From: Gigaspora rosea
Taxonomy: Eukaryota; Glomeromycota; Glomeromycetes; Diversisporales; Gigasporaceae
DNA length: 64,000 nt
Assembly: GCA_003550325.1 (NCBI GenBank)
Contig: QKWP01000138.1
Location: forward strand, 166,904 to 230,903
Direction: 5' to 3'
Positions 46,407 to 58,276 of this stretch are shown piece by piece (positions within the stretch are counted from its first letter, which is position 1; every line of letters starts with the position of its first letter). The notes beneath the pieces were generated by a model. The model did not search any database and was not told the origin of the DNA. It saw only the letters and a list, made by a program, of their open reading frames with translations. The position numbers and the translations under genes were made by a program.

Positions 46407-49400
46407 ATGGTAGAAACTAAGACAGACGACAACGACAACAATTTGGTTCATAACGATGCTAATGAGATAACTAACGATGAAGAAAAGGATTTTAATAATG
46501 AGACAATCCACGATGAAGAAAAAAGTATCAAAGTAGAATCAGATGTTGATTCGACGGTTGATTTAGTTGCAGCGGTAAGCTATCAAATCCATTCGTTATT
46601 TCAATGTCTTTTTTCCTTATATTAAATTGTTATTGGATGTTTAGCATCCAATAATAGCATATCTGGCTTTGAATTTAATGTGCAAACCTGGGCTCCGAAG
46701 AGACTCAAGTTGTCAAGCACATTAAATTCAAAGTCAAATACTGTTATTAGATGCTAATCATCCAATAACGGATTTATTTTTATAACAAATAAACCATACG
46801 AGTTTGTAAAGAAAAATAATAAAATATATTTTAAATTTTAGGCCGTTAGTACAAATGATGATCCCAAATTGCCATGTTTGACTTTTCGATTTTGGGTGTT
46901 AAGCACAGTAAGTCTTATTTATATTATGGGTATGCGATGAATATGTGATGGATATGTGTATAATACATATATTAAATCACGCGACCTTTATCCGTATGGT
47001 TTTAGTGTACAACTAAAACTAGGTTACACATCACCTATCAACCCAATAAACTGATGTTTTTTAATTTATTTTTTTACCTTTTGAATTCCATATAATAGTT
47101 CTTTACCATATTGGGTGCCGCGGTATCAGTATTCTATTATTTTCGTGCAAATGTTCTCGCTTATTCTATATTCTTTGTGATACTTGCATCTTATATTACG
47201 GGTAAATGGTTGGAAAAAATTTTGCCAACTAAGACTTTTCGCATCAGAAATTGGGAATTTAGTTTAAATCCAGGTTTATTAATTTTTACAAATACTATCT
47301 TTAATAAATATCGTGTGTGTGAATAATTATTCTATTTCGATTGTGCAGGTCCATTTAACTATAAGGAACACGCGTGTATAGCTGCTGCTGCCAATGCGGG
47401 TGGTGTTTCCGCGTATGCTGTGGTATTTATTATTCATATCTCTTTATTATTATTTATTATTATTATTATCATTATTATTACACAATGTCTTTTAATATTT
47501 ATTTTTATGTATTCCATTTTATAGGATATCATATCAATTCAAGAATTGTTCTATAACACTAATGTTAATTTCATAGTTGGATTTTTATTACTGATTAGCA
47601 CGCAAATGATTGGATATGGACTTGCCGGATTTCTTCGAAAACGTATGTATTATTAACAGTAACTAATTATCATGAATAATTATCATAACACTAAAAATAA
47701 TTAATATTTATTCATGTTAATTACTTAAAAAAATTAGATTTGGTTCGTCCAATTAACATGATATGGCCTCAAGCTCTTGTCTTCTCTGCCTTGTACAATA
47801 CATTACATGGCAATTCTGCAGAAACAAAAGAAAGAATTCGATTTTTCTATTTCGCTTTTATTTCAATTTTCGTTTGGCAGATTGTACCAACATATATATT
47901 CCCTTGGTTATCCAGTGCTGCAATACTATGTCTTATGGCTCCAAATAGTAATGTAGCAAAAACATTGGGAAATGCTGCTAAAGGTGCTGGAATTCTTAAT
48001 TTTTCTTTTGATTGGAATGCTATTGGTAGTATTAACCCATTGTACACCCCATGGTAACTTTTGTATATAATTCTCATGTGCAAACCATTTAACATTTGTT
48101 ATATTTTATATTTACTTTATTTCCTTATACTTTAGGTGGTCTCAAGTAAATAATTTCTTTGGAATATTTTTATCGGTTTGGGTTATTGGTCCGCTGCTGT
48201 ACTATAATAATGTTTTGTAAGTAATTGCTTAATATTTATCTTGTAGAATTGTCAAATATTTTATAAATTAACTTATTTAATTTTATTTAGCGATGCTCTA
48301 AAATTTCCTTTCATGGCAGTTACTTCATTCGATAAAGATGGAAACAGGTAGGTATCATTTTTTTGATTGTTAAACATATTAAACTATACAAAATAATAAC
48401 TTTTTATTTTTTTTATAGATATAATCAAACAAGAGTCATCAAATCAGACGAACTCGATATTACTGCATATGAGAATTATAGCCCTGTGTTTATGTCTGCT
48501 ACATTTGCCATAGCTTATTTTTATTATTTCCTCCAATTTCCCGCAACCATTGTTCATGTTGCACTATTTCATGGTAAGGAAATTTGGAATCGATATAAGA
48601 AAACTCGTGAAGAGGAAGATAAAGAAGACATTCATTGCAAAATGATGAGCATTTATCCAGGTTTCAATAATTTCTCATTTCATTTCTAATGATTATTTTG
48701 GAAAACTGATTAAAGATATTTACTTTATCAAATTTTATTTGATAACAGAAGTACCATTTTATTGGTATGGTGGTATTTTCTTTGTTATGTTAATAATCGC
48801 AATGATGCTTGGTGAAACATCTGGTGCACATTTACCTTGGTGGGGTGTATTGTTGTCCGTTGTTCTTGCTGTATTAACGGTGCTTCCAATAGGTATAATA
48901 TTTACATTCATTTATTCAAATCTCTTATTTAAAAATTTAATCTTAATGCTCTTGTTTACTAATAGGAATTATTAATGCCATCTCAAATTGGCAAATTGGC
49001 CTAAATGTTATCACTGAATTGGTGTGCGGTTTTATTTTCCCTGGTCGTCCCATCGCAAACGTATATTTTAAAACTTATGGATATATGTCTTTGTCTCAAA
49101 GTTTGTTATTTGTTCAAGATCTAAAATTGGGTATGTCCTTCTTTTTAAATAAAAATTTATTATTATTGATATTCTAAATATTATAAAATTTTTATTTTCA
49201 CTATTAAAAGGTCATTATATGAAAGTTCCTCCAAGAAGCATGTTTACATCACAAGTATGGGGTACAATAATTGGTTGCATCGTAAACTTTTGGACAATGA
49301 GGGTTATAATTGATGCAAAAAGAGCTTACCTTGATGGTACAGAAACAGATCCATCTGGCCAAGTAAGTAATTATATATATATATATATATATATATCATT

Positions 49401-50264
49401 ATATCACTTATATCATTTGATCCTATTATTTGAGCTTTGTTAAGAGAATGATTTAATTTATATAGTGGACTGGCTATTCATCAGAAACATTCAACACTGC
49501 TTCTATCATATGGGGATTGATTGGACCGGCAAAGATTTTTGGGGTTTGTCAATTCGAATAATATTGTTATAATTTATTGTTGAAATCATGAATTACGCAT
49601 GAATCTAATATTACTTATGGTTTCTAATAGGCTGGATCACTTTATAATGTACTTCTCTGGGGCTTCCTAATTGGTTTCTTTTTACCGATACCGTTTTATT
49701 TACTTCATCAAAAGTTTCCAAAGGCAAAATTTAATCTTGTGAATATTCCCGTGATATTATATGGTATGTCATTGTTTCCTGGACCAAAAGCAAATTTCTT
49801 AATCACTGGGTTACTTGTTAGCTTTTTAAGTCAATTTTATGCTTTTCGTTATAAGCATACGTAAGTATATGACCTATTTATTATTACGAGTATATGAATT
49901 AAAAAATTAAAGTTTTTTTATTTATTCATTTATAGGTGGTGGAAAAAGTAGGTTATTTTTTTTTATTTTTTTTTATTTTTATTATTATTAATGTAAAATG
50001 ATGAATATTCTTTTATATATGATAGATATAATTATGTAATGTCTGCGGCATTTGACGCTGGTACACAAATCATGGCAATTGTATTATTCATTTGTTTTAC
50101 TGGAATTGCACAGGTAGGCTACTCATTTAATATTTCGCCTAAAATCATATATAATATCAAATTTTTTTACAAATATAACCTAATATATTTAGGTACAATT
50201 TCCGACTTGGTGGGGTAACGATCCAACGACTGCAAATGAACACTGCTTTGATATAAGTGAATAA
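46407..50264 (+). CDS. Oligopeptide transporter family protein (OPT), 17 exons, 745 aa
   Basis: Membrane symporter of the OPT superfamily (TC 2.A.67), which moves small peptides, glutathione-like compounds or metal chelates with protons; the substrate is not predictable here. Exons: 46407-46574, 46842-46907, 47099-47273, 47349-47422, 47525-47642, 47738-48053, 48136-48216, 48291-48347, 48419-48660, 48749-48892, 48966-49130, 49211-49362, 49466-49543, 49631-49860, 49936-49947, 50026-50113, 50193-50264. All introns are GT-AG, and the joined frame is 2238 nt without stops, a normal OPT length. An acidic, likely cytosolic N-terminus (residues 1-65) precedes many hydrophobic segments. Family signatures: DDPKLPCLTFRFW (about 62-74), NPGPFNYKEH (135-144), RPINMIWP in exon 6, EVPFYW at the start of exon 10, NVITE (494-498), PGRPIAN (506-512), GHYMKVPPRSMF (536-547), WWGNDP near the C-terminus. 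The start is the first ATG in frame, at 46407. Exon 15 has only 12 nt. It is the only intact gene in the window. Identity as OPT is firm; expression and substrate are unknown. Confidence 0.96.
46627..46771. mobile_element. 145-bp foldback MITE in OPT intron 1
   Basis: Ends TTGTTATTGGATGTTTAGC and, inverted, CCGTTATTGGATGATTAGC. Pairing continues through TTTGAATTTAATGTGC in both arms, so over 50 bp per arm match. It makes up more than half of the 267-bp intron (46575-46841) and leaves both splice sites intact. Confidence 0.85.
49371..49396. repeat. TA microsatellite in OPT intron 12
   Basis: An uninterrupted run of about 13 TA units lies just downstream of the 5' splice site of the intron at 49363-49465. 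Confidence 0.9.
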
Positions 50265-50364
50265 AAAATGAATGACATACCAACTTTCTTTCTTGAATCA
50301 TTAACTTTTGATATTTCAATTTTTGTTTTTATTTTTCATTTTCAAATAATTTATCTAGTAAAAT

Positions 50365-50370
50365 AATAAA
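50365..50370 (+). promoter_or_regulatory. Candidate polyadenylation signal of the OPT gene
   Basis: AATAAA lies 101 bp after the stop codon, at the canonical sense orientation and in A/T-rich 3' flanking DNA. Such hexamers are common by chance at this composition. Confidence 0.4.
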
Positions 50371-50468
50371 TAAACCTATACATATCAAAAATTTCACATT
50401 GTAAATATATAATTACAAGGAAATAACTATCACGGATATGCTGAAATTGAAATTTCTACTTGTATTAA

Positions 50469-50703
50469 GGCCGTTTGCAGTTGGAATTTGTTTAACGTTT
50501 TTTTTTTTTCGTATTTACAGAGGGGAGAGTGATGAAAATTAAACAAACAGTTGTACCAAAAAATTCCGGACGTAAGCGAAAAATCCCGGCTGCTATGCTG
50601 ACTATTATATCGATCAAACTTTCATTTCTGTTTGTTTAATTTTGGGGGAAGCCTAGGAGATGGAGGAGGATAACGTTAAACGAAGTTTCAACTTCAAACG
50701 GCC
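50469..50703. mobile_element. PIF/Harbinger-like MITE, 235 bp, TAA target
   Basis: Ends GGCCGTTTGCAGTTGGAA left and, inverted, GGCCGTTTGAAGTTGAAA right, both followed by GTTTAACGTT. TAA flanks at 50466-50468 and 50704-50706. GGCC ends with a 3-bp TAA duplication fit PIF/Harbinger. It sits about 200 bp past the OPT stop. Confidence 0.82.
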
Positions 50704-51835
50704 TAAATATTATAATAAATGACTAGTTGTTAGCAAACTTCAATATACTAAATGTTAATAAGTTACCAAATTGCAATACTGTACTTAATTCGAACACATA
50801 AACTTATTAAAAATTTACTTAGACTTTTTATTAGCATCCAAATTTAAATCATGACCCAACCTTTAAAAAAATATATATATATTTAAGAAAATGAAACTCA
50901 AAAACTTTTAAAGGTTTAAATTAAAATGACTCAATTTTCAACACTAAAATTTCTATAAAAAAATATTATACATCTGGGTAATTGTTTTTGAACATACACA
51001 ACCCTGAAACGATATCAAGAACGGTGCATTATGATACATAATACGTTGAGTATACCAAAAACTTTGTTATCTTTAAACCGTTTATCCTGCAAATCTGGCT
51101 TGAAATTTTTAAAATTTTGTTCTCGTGATCTGGCGATCCGAATTTAACAATCTTGATAACATTCGAGCCGTCTCGTCGAAATGAATCGAATGATATCGAA
51201 ATCCTTTTAAAGCGGATCACTAAATCATGATAGATTAATATTTAAATTATCTTTACCCTAAACCGTTTACAACTCACGTAGCACTTGTATTACCATGAAC
51301 ATAAATAAATAAAATAATGTTACGGTGGAAATTGGACAATCTTTTATTTATACGATTTAAGAGATTATAAGAAGGTAGCTCGCCAGAGGCGCGACTTGGT
51401 GATTGAACCCGTTTTAGTACAAACGTGACTTGTGTATTAATATTGTCCGAGTTTATTATACTTTTATATTAGATTTAATTATAAGATAATCGAAGATTGT
51501 TTAAGAAAAGCGAAACAACTTTCTTTTTATACTTTCTGAATATTATGGGAATCGGGAATCTCATACGACTTTATCATGCCATACCAGGAACGTAAGTGTA
51601 TGGTTTTACTGGCATCTAAATCGAAGGCAAAATCTTAAAGCTGATTGGTGTACATTTTCTCATGATCATTACCTGTTTTATGTAACATAAAATTTCTAAT
51701 TTTAGAGGGAGGTTAAAGCGAAGTGAAATTTAGTTAGGAGGTGTATATATTTATATATCAAGAAGCGGTGGTTTATGCAGCATGTAGAACATGTATTAAC
51801 AACCATAGTAAATAATAATCTGTGTCATTTGTAAT
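50704..51835. other. Intergenic DNA with one copy of the GATCC/TCGTCTC module
   Basis: 51115-51230 holds GTGATCTGGCGATCCGAATT ... GCCGTCTCGTCGAAATGAAT ... GCGGATCACTAAATCA, related to the modules at 58405-58690 and 61330-61620. The minus frame 51029-51220 is this module, not a gene. 51390-51440 is GC-richer; its minus strand has GGGTTCAATCACC like a T-arm, but no tRNA can be folded around it. Otherwise nothing is seen. Confidence 0.5.
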
Positions 51836-51947
51836 CTAGGATGGCATGTCACTATGTCCAATTTGGTTCGGAAATATGTCCAATTGAAAATGGACATATG
51901 TCCAAAAAAAATTGAAACCAATTGGACATCGTGACATGCCATCCCTG
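51836..51947. mobile_element. 112-bp hAT-type foldback MITE, copy 2, perfect 8-bp duplication
   Basis: Ends CTAGGATGGCATGTCAC and, inverted, CAGGGATGGCATGTCAC. TTTGTAAT occurs exactly at 51828-51835 and 51948-51955. The interior hairpin with ATGTCCAATTGAAAATGGAC matches 17051-17152. Confidence 0.92.
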
Positions 51948-52019
51948 TTTGTAATACTTCATTATTACGATCAATGGCTTGCCATTTAAAGTAAAATCGG
52001 GTTCAACTTTTATTAAAAA

Positions 52020-52260
52020 ATGATTCATAATACCAGTACGATCACATGAAATGTGAGAGGGTTCAACTTTTTTGATGCACTACGTTGATTTTTGAAAAAT
52101 CCTTTTTGGTTGGAATAATGATTTTCATCTATTCACAATATACCAGTACGATCACATGAAATGTGTGAGGGATGGTTTAATTAATGTTTTTGGGCGTGGC
52201 CTATGCTGATTTTCGCAGAATCCTTTTTTAGTAGAAGTAATGGTTTTCATTTATTCATTT
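52020..52260. repeat. Tandem duplication, ~110-bp unit
   Basis: ATACCAGTACGATCACATGA starts near 52031 and again near 52140, each followed by a diverged half with GAATCCTTTTT and ATGATTTTCATCTATTCA. Two copies only. Confidence 0.75.
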
Positions 52261-52818
52261 TTGGAAGAAGTCAACATTTTTACAAATACTGTAACGTCAT
52301 AAGTCGATTATGCAATATGATGCAAACATGACGTTATTGATTATAAAATTTGAAAGTGTGCCATCTAAATTTATAGTTCGTCCGTTTAAATGTTTTAATT
52401 GGTTGCCTGCGCATTACGACATTTTAGATCATTCAAAATTTATAATAGTAGTTACTATGATATTCTAGAAATCTGTAACATTTTTGATCGTCTACATGAT
52501 TGGGGATATATGGCCAGTTTGTTAATACTTAATTGTTGCGTGCGAATATTCTATGATTACATTATCGTAATGGTTTGTCATAGATTATTACTACATTTTT
52601 GAGACTTTCTTAAAATGAATTAATAAAAACAATCATTATTACTGCCAAACTAGAATTTCATATGATCATACTTATTTTATAATGCCTCAAGTCAGCATCA
52701 ACTGCAATAATTAAAATAAAAATATATTAATTTTCAAAAACGATCTGTAGTATCATACTTTAGTACGTTCCTGGTTTTAGCGCGACTGCGTCGCGCAGCT
52801 ACCCTAATTATGTGCATA
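52261..52818. other. Intergenic DNA, no supported gene
   Basis: A + frame at 52399-52602 shows no family and no homologous structure. No element ends could be fixed before 52819. Confidence 0.4.
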
Positions 52819-53126
52819 ACTGCCCCAGTAGCACCGACAGATTTTTCACTGATCACGTGAGGATCTACATGTCTTATCCAATAACGAGTCTCGTTTTGAT
52901 GTAACGTAGCATAATCAGGAAAATCAAAACAAAACGTTCGCTTTTTCATATTACGAAAATTTGCATATGAAACCACTTTTCACGCTCTAAACATTAACTC
53001 TAGCATAGACCCTAACCCTAAATTATACGAGTTCAAAGATTTGTTTAGTGCGTTTGTAAACACTATCATGTGACAGAATGTTCTAGATTGCAGATCAGTG
53101 AAATCAGTCGGTGCCACTGGGGTAGT
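52819..53126. mobile_element. 308-bp TIR element (ACTGCCCCAGTAGCACCGAC ends)
   Basis: The left end is ACTGCCCCAGTAGCACCGAC; the right end, inverted, is ACTACCCCAGTGGCACCGAC. GATTTTTCACTGATC is inverted as GATCAGTGAAATC just inside. The minus frame at 52734-52976 crosses the boundary and is therefore not supported as a gene. Confidence 0.78.
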
Positions 53127-53169
53127 GCCACAGGGGTAGGCCATATGATCGTATGATTTCTAAATAGCC

Positions 53170-53450
53170 TCGGGTATTTTTAAAGATCCGGGTCCAGTTC
53201 GGGATCCAAGTTATGGATCCGGATTCGGTCCGTCTCTAAAAAAAACCTCTCCAGAAAAAAATATTGCCCTCCATATCTCTTTGATGACTCTGCTCGTCTT
53301 TTATGCCACTTTTTTTTTACCTACGTTATGAACATTTTTGACCCAACAGAAAAGCTAGCTTATTTTTCAGACCGGACCGGGCGGATCTTAATAAAGATCC
53401 GGATTCGGTCCGGTATACGGACCGGACCGGACCCGGATCTTTTGCGGAAC
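53170..53450. mobile_element. TIR element with GGTCCGGTCCGG repeats
   Basis: AAAGATCCGGGTCCAG left pairs with AAAGATCCGGGTCCGG after inversion right; GGATCCGGATTCGGTCCG occurs in both arms. It is the most GC-rich patch of the window. Ends are uncertain by about 10 bp. Confidence 0.65.
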
Positions 53451-53622
53451 ACTAATGCATGGTCGATTATGCATGATCGGATGTCACATGAAATGTAGCA
53501 CAGTATAACTTAATGATCATTGGAAAGTATCACGTTTAGCCCGTGACAATAAACCAGCAAAGGGCAACTTCATCGCTAGGGTTGTTAGTCGATCGGGTCC
53601 AGACCGACGGCCTTCAGCCCAT

Positions 53623-54239
53623 TGTTATATCTGGTTGGGAGAGCTTGATGAAATCGGGCTGGTTTAATTTGATCATGTGATTAACGGTTAAGGATAAATG
53701 GTTTAAAACAATAAACTAACATACATAATTACGAGTTATAAGGTAATAATACTAAATACTATCTACTATTATTAACTGTCGCAGATCATAATTTAAAATG
53801 AAAACTACATTCTATACTTAACCTGCTAGCCTTCTAAACCCCATTAATACTTGTTTATTATAATTTTTTTTTAAAACTAATTCTAACCCTAAACCCCTAA
53901 TCCTAAAAAATGCACCCCAAAAAAATTTAGTTTTCGAGATTTTATACTATCATTTCATTTTAATCTGGATTTCATTATGATCTGTCACATTAACTACTGT
54001 TCATTATCCTCCTTCTCATAAACATAACTAAACCCTTATATATATTTTAATTCATATGGGAGCTTTAATCACTCATTTGGAGCTTCAATCAATCATTTGG
54101 AGCTTTGATCACCCATTTGGAGCTTTGATCACACTTTGGTCTTCCATTTGAGCTTTAATCACACAATTATGCGCCAAAATAAGAAATACATAATGCTAAA
54201 ATAATAATAATAACTAAAAATAAAAAAATAAGCATAACA
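53623..54239. repeat. Left LTR-like repeat with inserted MITE
   Basis: Shares GAGCTTGATRAAATYGGGCT, ATTATAAGGTAATA and AAGAAATACATAATGCTAAA with the right copy. The 20-bp TTTGGAGCTTTGATCACCCA-like unit is repeated four to five times at 54055-54160. Confidence 0.7.
53778..53988. mobile_element. 211-bp MITE within the left LTR-like repeat
   Basis: Ends GTCGCAGATCATAATTTAAA and, inverted, GTGACAGATCATAATGAAAT. ATTAACT is duplicated at 53771-53777 and 53989-53995. The right LTR-like repeat lacks it and reads straight through (TTAACTACTGTTC), an empty-site confirmation. Confidence 0.85.
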
Positions 54240-55785
54240 TTATCCATCTATCAGAAGGATGAGCTCTATTGAATCAATAACGTTGTATGAGTTTATTTAC
54301 TGGAACAACTTCAAGACAATCTTAGATAGTTTTTTTTCATTATGTTTTGATTCATGCGATTACTGCAGAATACTTTTATAAGTTTTTTTTTATGGTCACC
54401 AAAGTTATCTTTTATAAATAGAAGTCTCACCAGATCATCATCAGTTCTATCTTTATTAGCACTTCATATCTTTATTACAAGACAACTCATTATATATATA
54501 TTTATTAGGGATATCCACAACTCAATTTTATTTCTAACCTATTTCAATAGTTACATCCATAGTTGAACAAGTTTCAAATATCATTTTATGGATTCTCTAG
54601 ATTACCCATTATTTTAGATATATTCTTATTGTTTTCCTTTTCTGATCTCCATTATTTTGACAGCTATTTATCCTTTTTCTTAAGATTTCTTGTTTGCTGT
54701 TTTTAGGTTTCTCTTATTTTTGCCTTTTGTTTCCTAGATCAACCTTTGGTAAAGAGTCAATAGGCTTTATTCATTCTTTTTTTTCATCCTTTTTTATATT
54801 TATATGACTATTCATTTCAATTTAGGAAGTAGAATATGGGTTGAGAGCTTTAGTTACTATTGGTTCTCCTTTTGAACTGATTTTGCTAGACTAATTACAG
54901 AGATAGGCATTATAATAGATGAAGATAAATATATTACTTCTTTTACCTCTCTTTTATTTTCTATCATAATACCTTTAAAAAAAACTCTAAAGCTTTAGAA
55001 ATTTGTTTAATATTGAGAACCTCAGATAACATTTTATTTATTATTTCTAGATACTCATTATGTTGTTCTAAGAAGTACCCTGGACATCTAGTACAGAGGT
55101 CATACATTATGCATTTTAGCAAAACCCCTAAAATTTAAAAAGCAAAAAACAGTTTTTGGTAATTATCTTAGCATGTAGTGTTCCAATTTGAATGAACTTT
55201 TTTAAAATAAAGTTCTTAGTAAGGCACATCTAATAAAAAAAATCTTTCAATTCTAATTACTGGATTAGAAGCTATTTAAATAATTATAGTTTTTTTGTTT
55301 TAGCAAATTAGGTCAAAATTGGCCAAAATTCAGTTATAATCTATATAAGAGATGTCTGGAGTCCTTTCTGAGATAAGTGTTCTAAAAAGTGCATTATATC
55401 TTTTATTTAGCTATTTTATATTCAGGTATTCGAGGATGGGTGGTTCTTTCTTTAATACTGGATTATTGCTTTTTAAAGATAGCTTGTAAATATACTCTTT
55501 TTTGGGCTTCTTATAGTATTTATTATAATGTTGATTAATTTGAGGATATTGTTGTTTTAGATATAAGGAGTAAACTATAGGAGTGTAACAAAGTTCTTTT
55601 CAAGATTTTTAGTAGAATTTAGTCTAACTTGAAGTAAATACAGTTTGTAATTGTTAAAAGAGTTGTGCAAGTTGATTAACAAGATCAGATAAAAAAATAA
55701 GTTGGTTAAAGTTAGCTATAATAATTATAAGAACTTTATAGTAGTTTAGTAGCAGTATCATATGTTTACACATTTGGCACCAAAT

Positions 55786-56181
55786 TTTATAATCGGTTGG
55801 AGGAGCTTGATAAAATTGGGCTAGTTTAGTTTGATCATAAACAAATTGTAATTAAGAGTAAATAATTAAAAAATAAATTAACACATAATTACAGATTATA
55901 AGGTAATATTACTAAATGCTATCTACTATTGTTAACTACTGTTCATTGTTTTTCTTTTTATAAACAGAAATTAAATTCTTATATATATTTTAATTTGTAT
56001 GAGAGCTTTAATCTTTCGATTGGAGCTTCAATTACTTGTTTGGAGCTTTTATCTTCTATTTGGTACTTTGATTTCCTATTTGGAGCTTTAATTACCCAAC
56101 TATACTACAACTATACCAAAATAAGAAATACATAATGCTAAAATAATAATATTAACAAAAATAAAAAATTGAGGATGATAC
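55786..56181. repeat. Right LTR-like repeat
   Basis: Uninterrupted counterpart of 53623-54239; ends are worn (TTTTATAATCGG ... GATGATAC). The + frame at 55929-56135 lies inside it and is not a gene. Confidence 0.7.
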
Positions 56182-56729
56182 TGTTCAAGAACTGGGCCTG
56201 TCTAGTTCTTTTTAGGACAGACCAAAAGAATTATTGCTTCTAATAATAATTATCAAATAAACTAAATATTATCTTGATAATACACATTTTGAAACAATTA
56301 TAAAATGTTGTTTTTTTAGTTAAAATTCAATTACAAACCCTTAGTTTGTTAAACAAGTTTAAACCATGTATAATATATAATAAGAACAGACTATTGATAA
56401 TATTAATAAAATAGAAAAATTTATAAATAACAGCAATAGCGTGATTAGTTGATTTACAATTTGTACTATATTTGTATAAAATAATATCTATAAGCATTAT
56501 TTTAAAACAAGAATTTGAAACAAACTAATAATTAATTTAGCAAAGGATTTTTAATAGTAAAAATATAATTTGCATTTGACTAAATGAACTATTAGCTTGC
56601 CTCAAACTTGTGTTCTAAGACAAATAAAGACTTACTATTCTAAATTTTAATTTTACAAAATTTTTTCTGTTAGCAGTTTTTTATAATATATTGTAACACT
56701 TAAAAATTAAAAATTTTCTTTTATCCTAG
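56182..56729. other. AT-rich spacer
   Basis: I see nothing beyond A/T-rich sequence. Confidence 0.5.
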
Positions 56730-56737
56730 TTTAAAAG

Positions 56738-57044
56738 GGGTCCGTATTATTTCGCCAACAATCACTTCACCAACATAACAATTTACCGACAAATACTCAC
56801 TGACAAGTTCATTTTACCGACAGTTTGTTTCACCAAAGTTCATTTCACCGACAAGCTTTTTTTCAAAAAGCACTCTAACTTTAGCCCTAATTCTACCTAA
56901 TTCTAACGACAATGACCAGAATTACTTTGTCGGTGAAATGAGCTTCGGTGAAATAAACTGTCAGTAAAATGAACGTGTTAGTGAATAATTGTTGGTGAAA
57001 TGTTATGTCAGTGAAATAATTGTCAATTAATTAATTGCCACCCA
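56738..57044. mobile_element. 307-bp hAT-type foldback with TTTCACCGACA units
   Basis: TTTAAAAG flanks exactly at 56730-56737 and 57045-57052. The left arm is built of TTCACCAACA / TTTACCGACA units and the right arm of their complements (TGTCGGTGAAAT), so the element is one large imperfect hairpin. Termini GGGTCCGTATTATTTC and, inverted, TGGGTGGCAATTAATT are less alike. Confidence 0.82.
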
Positions 57045-57052
57045 TTTAAAAG

Positions 57053-58275
57053 TCTTTATATTAATTTTAGAACCCTATAATTAAATTACATTGATTACTC
57101 TGAGCTTTTAAACTATATACTCTAATTATCAATTTTAATCAATAATCGAATAACAAAATATTCTTTACTATTTTTTATTTGTTATTATATACATATTTCT
57201 ATTTTGTTATACATATATATTATTTCTTATTACTATATTGGGACATTATACTAAAGATTGGATCAAAGTCTTTTATAAATATAATAATTGATCAAAAGAT
57301 GGATCGACTACTACAATCCTAGCCTCTATTTATACTAACATGTTTGAATAAGAAGTCTTTAGTACATATCTTATAGCAATATTGGACTACAGTATTTAGT
57401 CTATCTTGGATGCCTCAAGGCATTCAAATATTTTCAGAAATTTGCCAATATGTTTCAAAATTTTTTTTTGCAGATGGAACTCTTAAATAAAGCAAAGGCA
57501 TGTTCGTAATTAATAAAAAGATTGATGTTGAAAAAATTGAATAATTCTGAAAATAAGTTGAATAGAGTATAGCCTAGAGTAGAGTATTGTAATTAATATA
57601 TATAGTCAAAACCATATATTTAAAGGCTTGATTTTGCCTTTAATAAAGATTTCAAACTTTGATCTAATCATTTGTATAATAAAAAACCTTGACCCTATAT
57701 AAGTTAGTAAGTATTTCAAAGCTGAAGCAAACTTAGATGAAACTTTATTTTTATCAAATTCTTAATACTGCTTGTTAACATTATGCTGCTATTATTTTAT
57801 TTTTATTGTTTGTTTATTGATTAATTAATTGTATTATTTGATTTATTTTAATATATCAAATATATGTTTAAGACTGTAACTAAAATCATCTAACTGCTGC
57901 ATTGTTTGACTTTCTTATACTGATCATTAATTGATATTATTAGTCACCCCTTGTTTTAAATATATATTAATTCTACTCTTTTCAATCACTCTATACTCAA
58001 TTTTTTTCTTTTATGCCTAAGTACTATAATTTCTTCAGAATTCTTAATTTGACTTCTTCTGCCATTAATTTATAATTATCATTTACTATCTCAATAGCTT
58101 TAACTAGTGGATCTTATATCTTCTAACTAATAGTAATATTTGTACTGATTGTATAGAATTTTATACCATACTTCAGATTTTGTCAATTGAATGTTTATAA
58201 ACAGCTTTGAACAATATTTTTGAAATATCTAAATTTACAACCTTTAACATTATTCTTTGAAATGCTTTATAGTTC
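57053..58275. other. AT-rich DNA, no gene seen
   Basis: No supported frame, RNA or terminal repeat. Confidence 0.5.
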
Positions 58276-58276
58276 A

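Larger units (their letters stand above)
53623..56181. mobile_element. Short non-autonomous LTR-type element
   Basis: Two direct repeats (53623-54239 and 55786-56181) flank 1.55 kb with no meaningful frame. The left repeat has classical ends, TGTTA and TAACA. Without its 218-bp insertion it matches the right repeat in length (about 397 bp). Both hold a run of TTTGGAGCTTTRATCACCCA-type units. No primer-binding site, polypurine tract or target duplication could be fixed, so a plain segmental duplication remains possible. Confidence 0.58.

Noticed and set aside
47847..48095. 82-codon minus-strand frame
   Set aside because: Antisense to OPT exon 6.
51390..51445. Possible tRNA on the minus strand (T-arm-like GGGTTCAATCACC)
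   Set aside because: No acceptor stem, D arm or anticodon arm can be drawn around it.
52734..52976. 80-codon minus-strand frame
   Set aside because: It runs across the left end of a TIR element (52819-53126) and ends inside it, so it cannot be one conserved coding unit.
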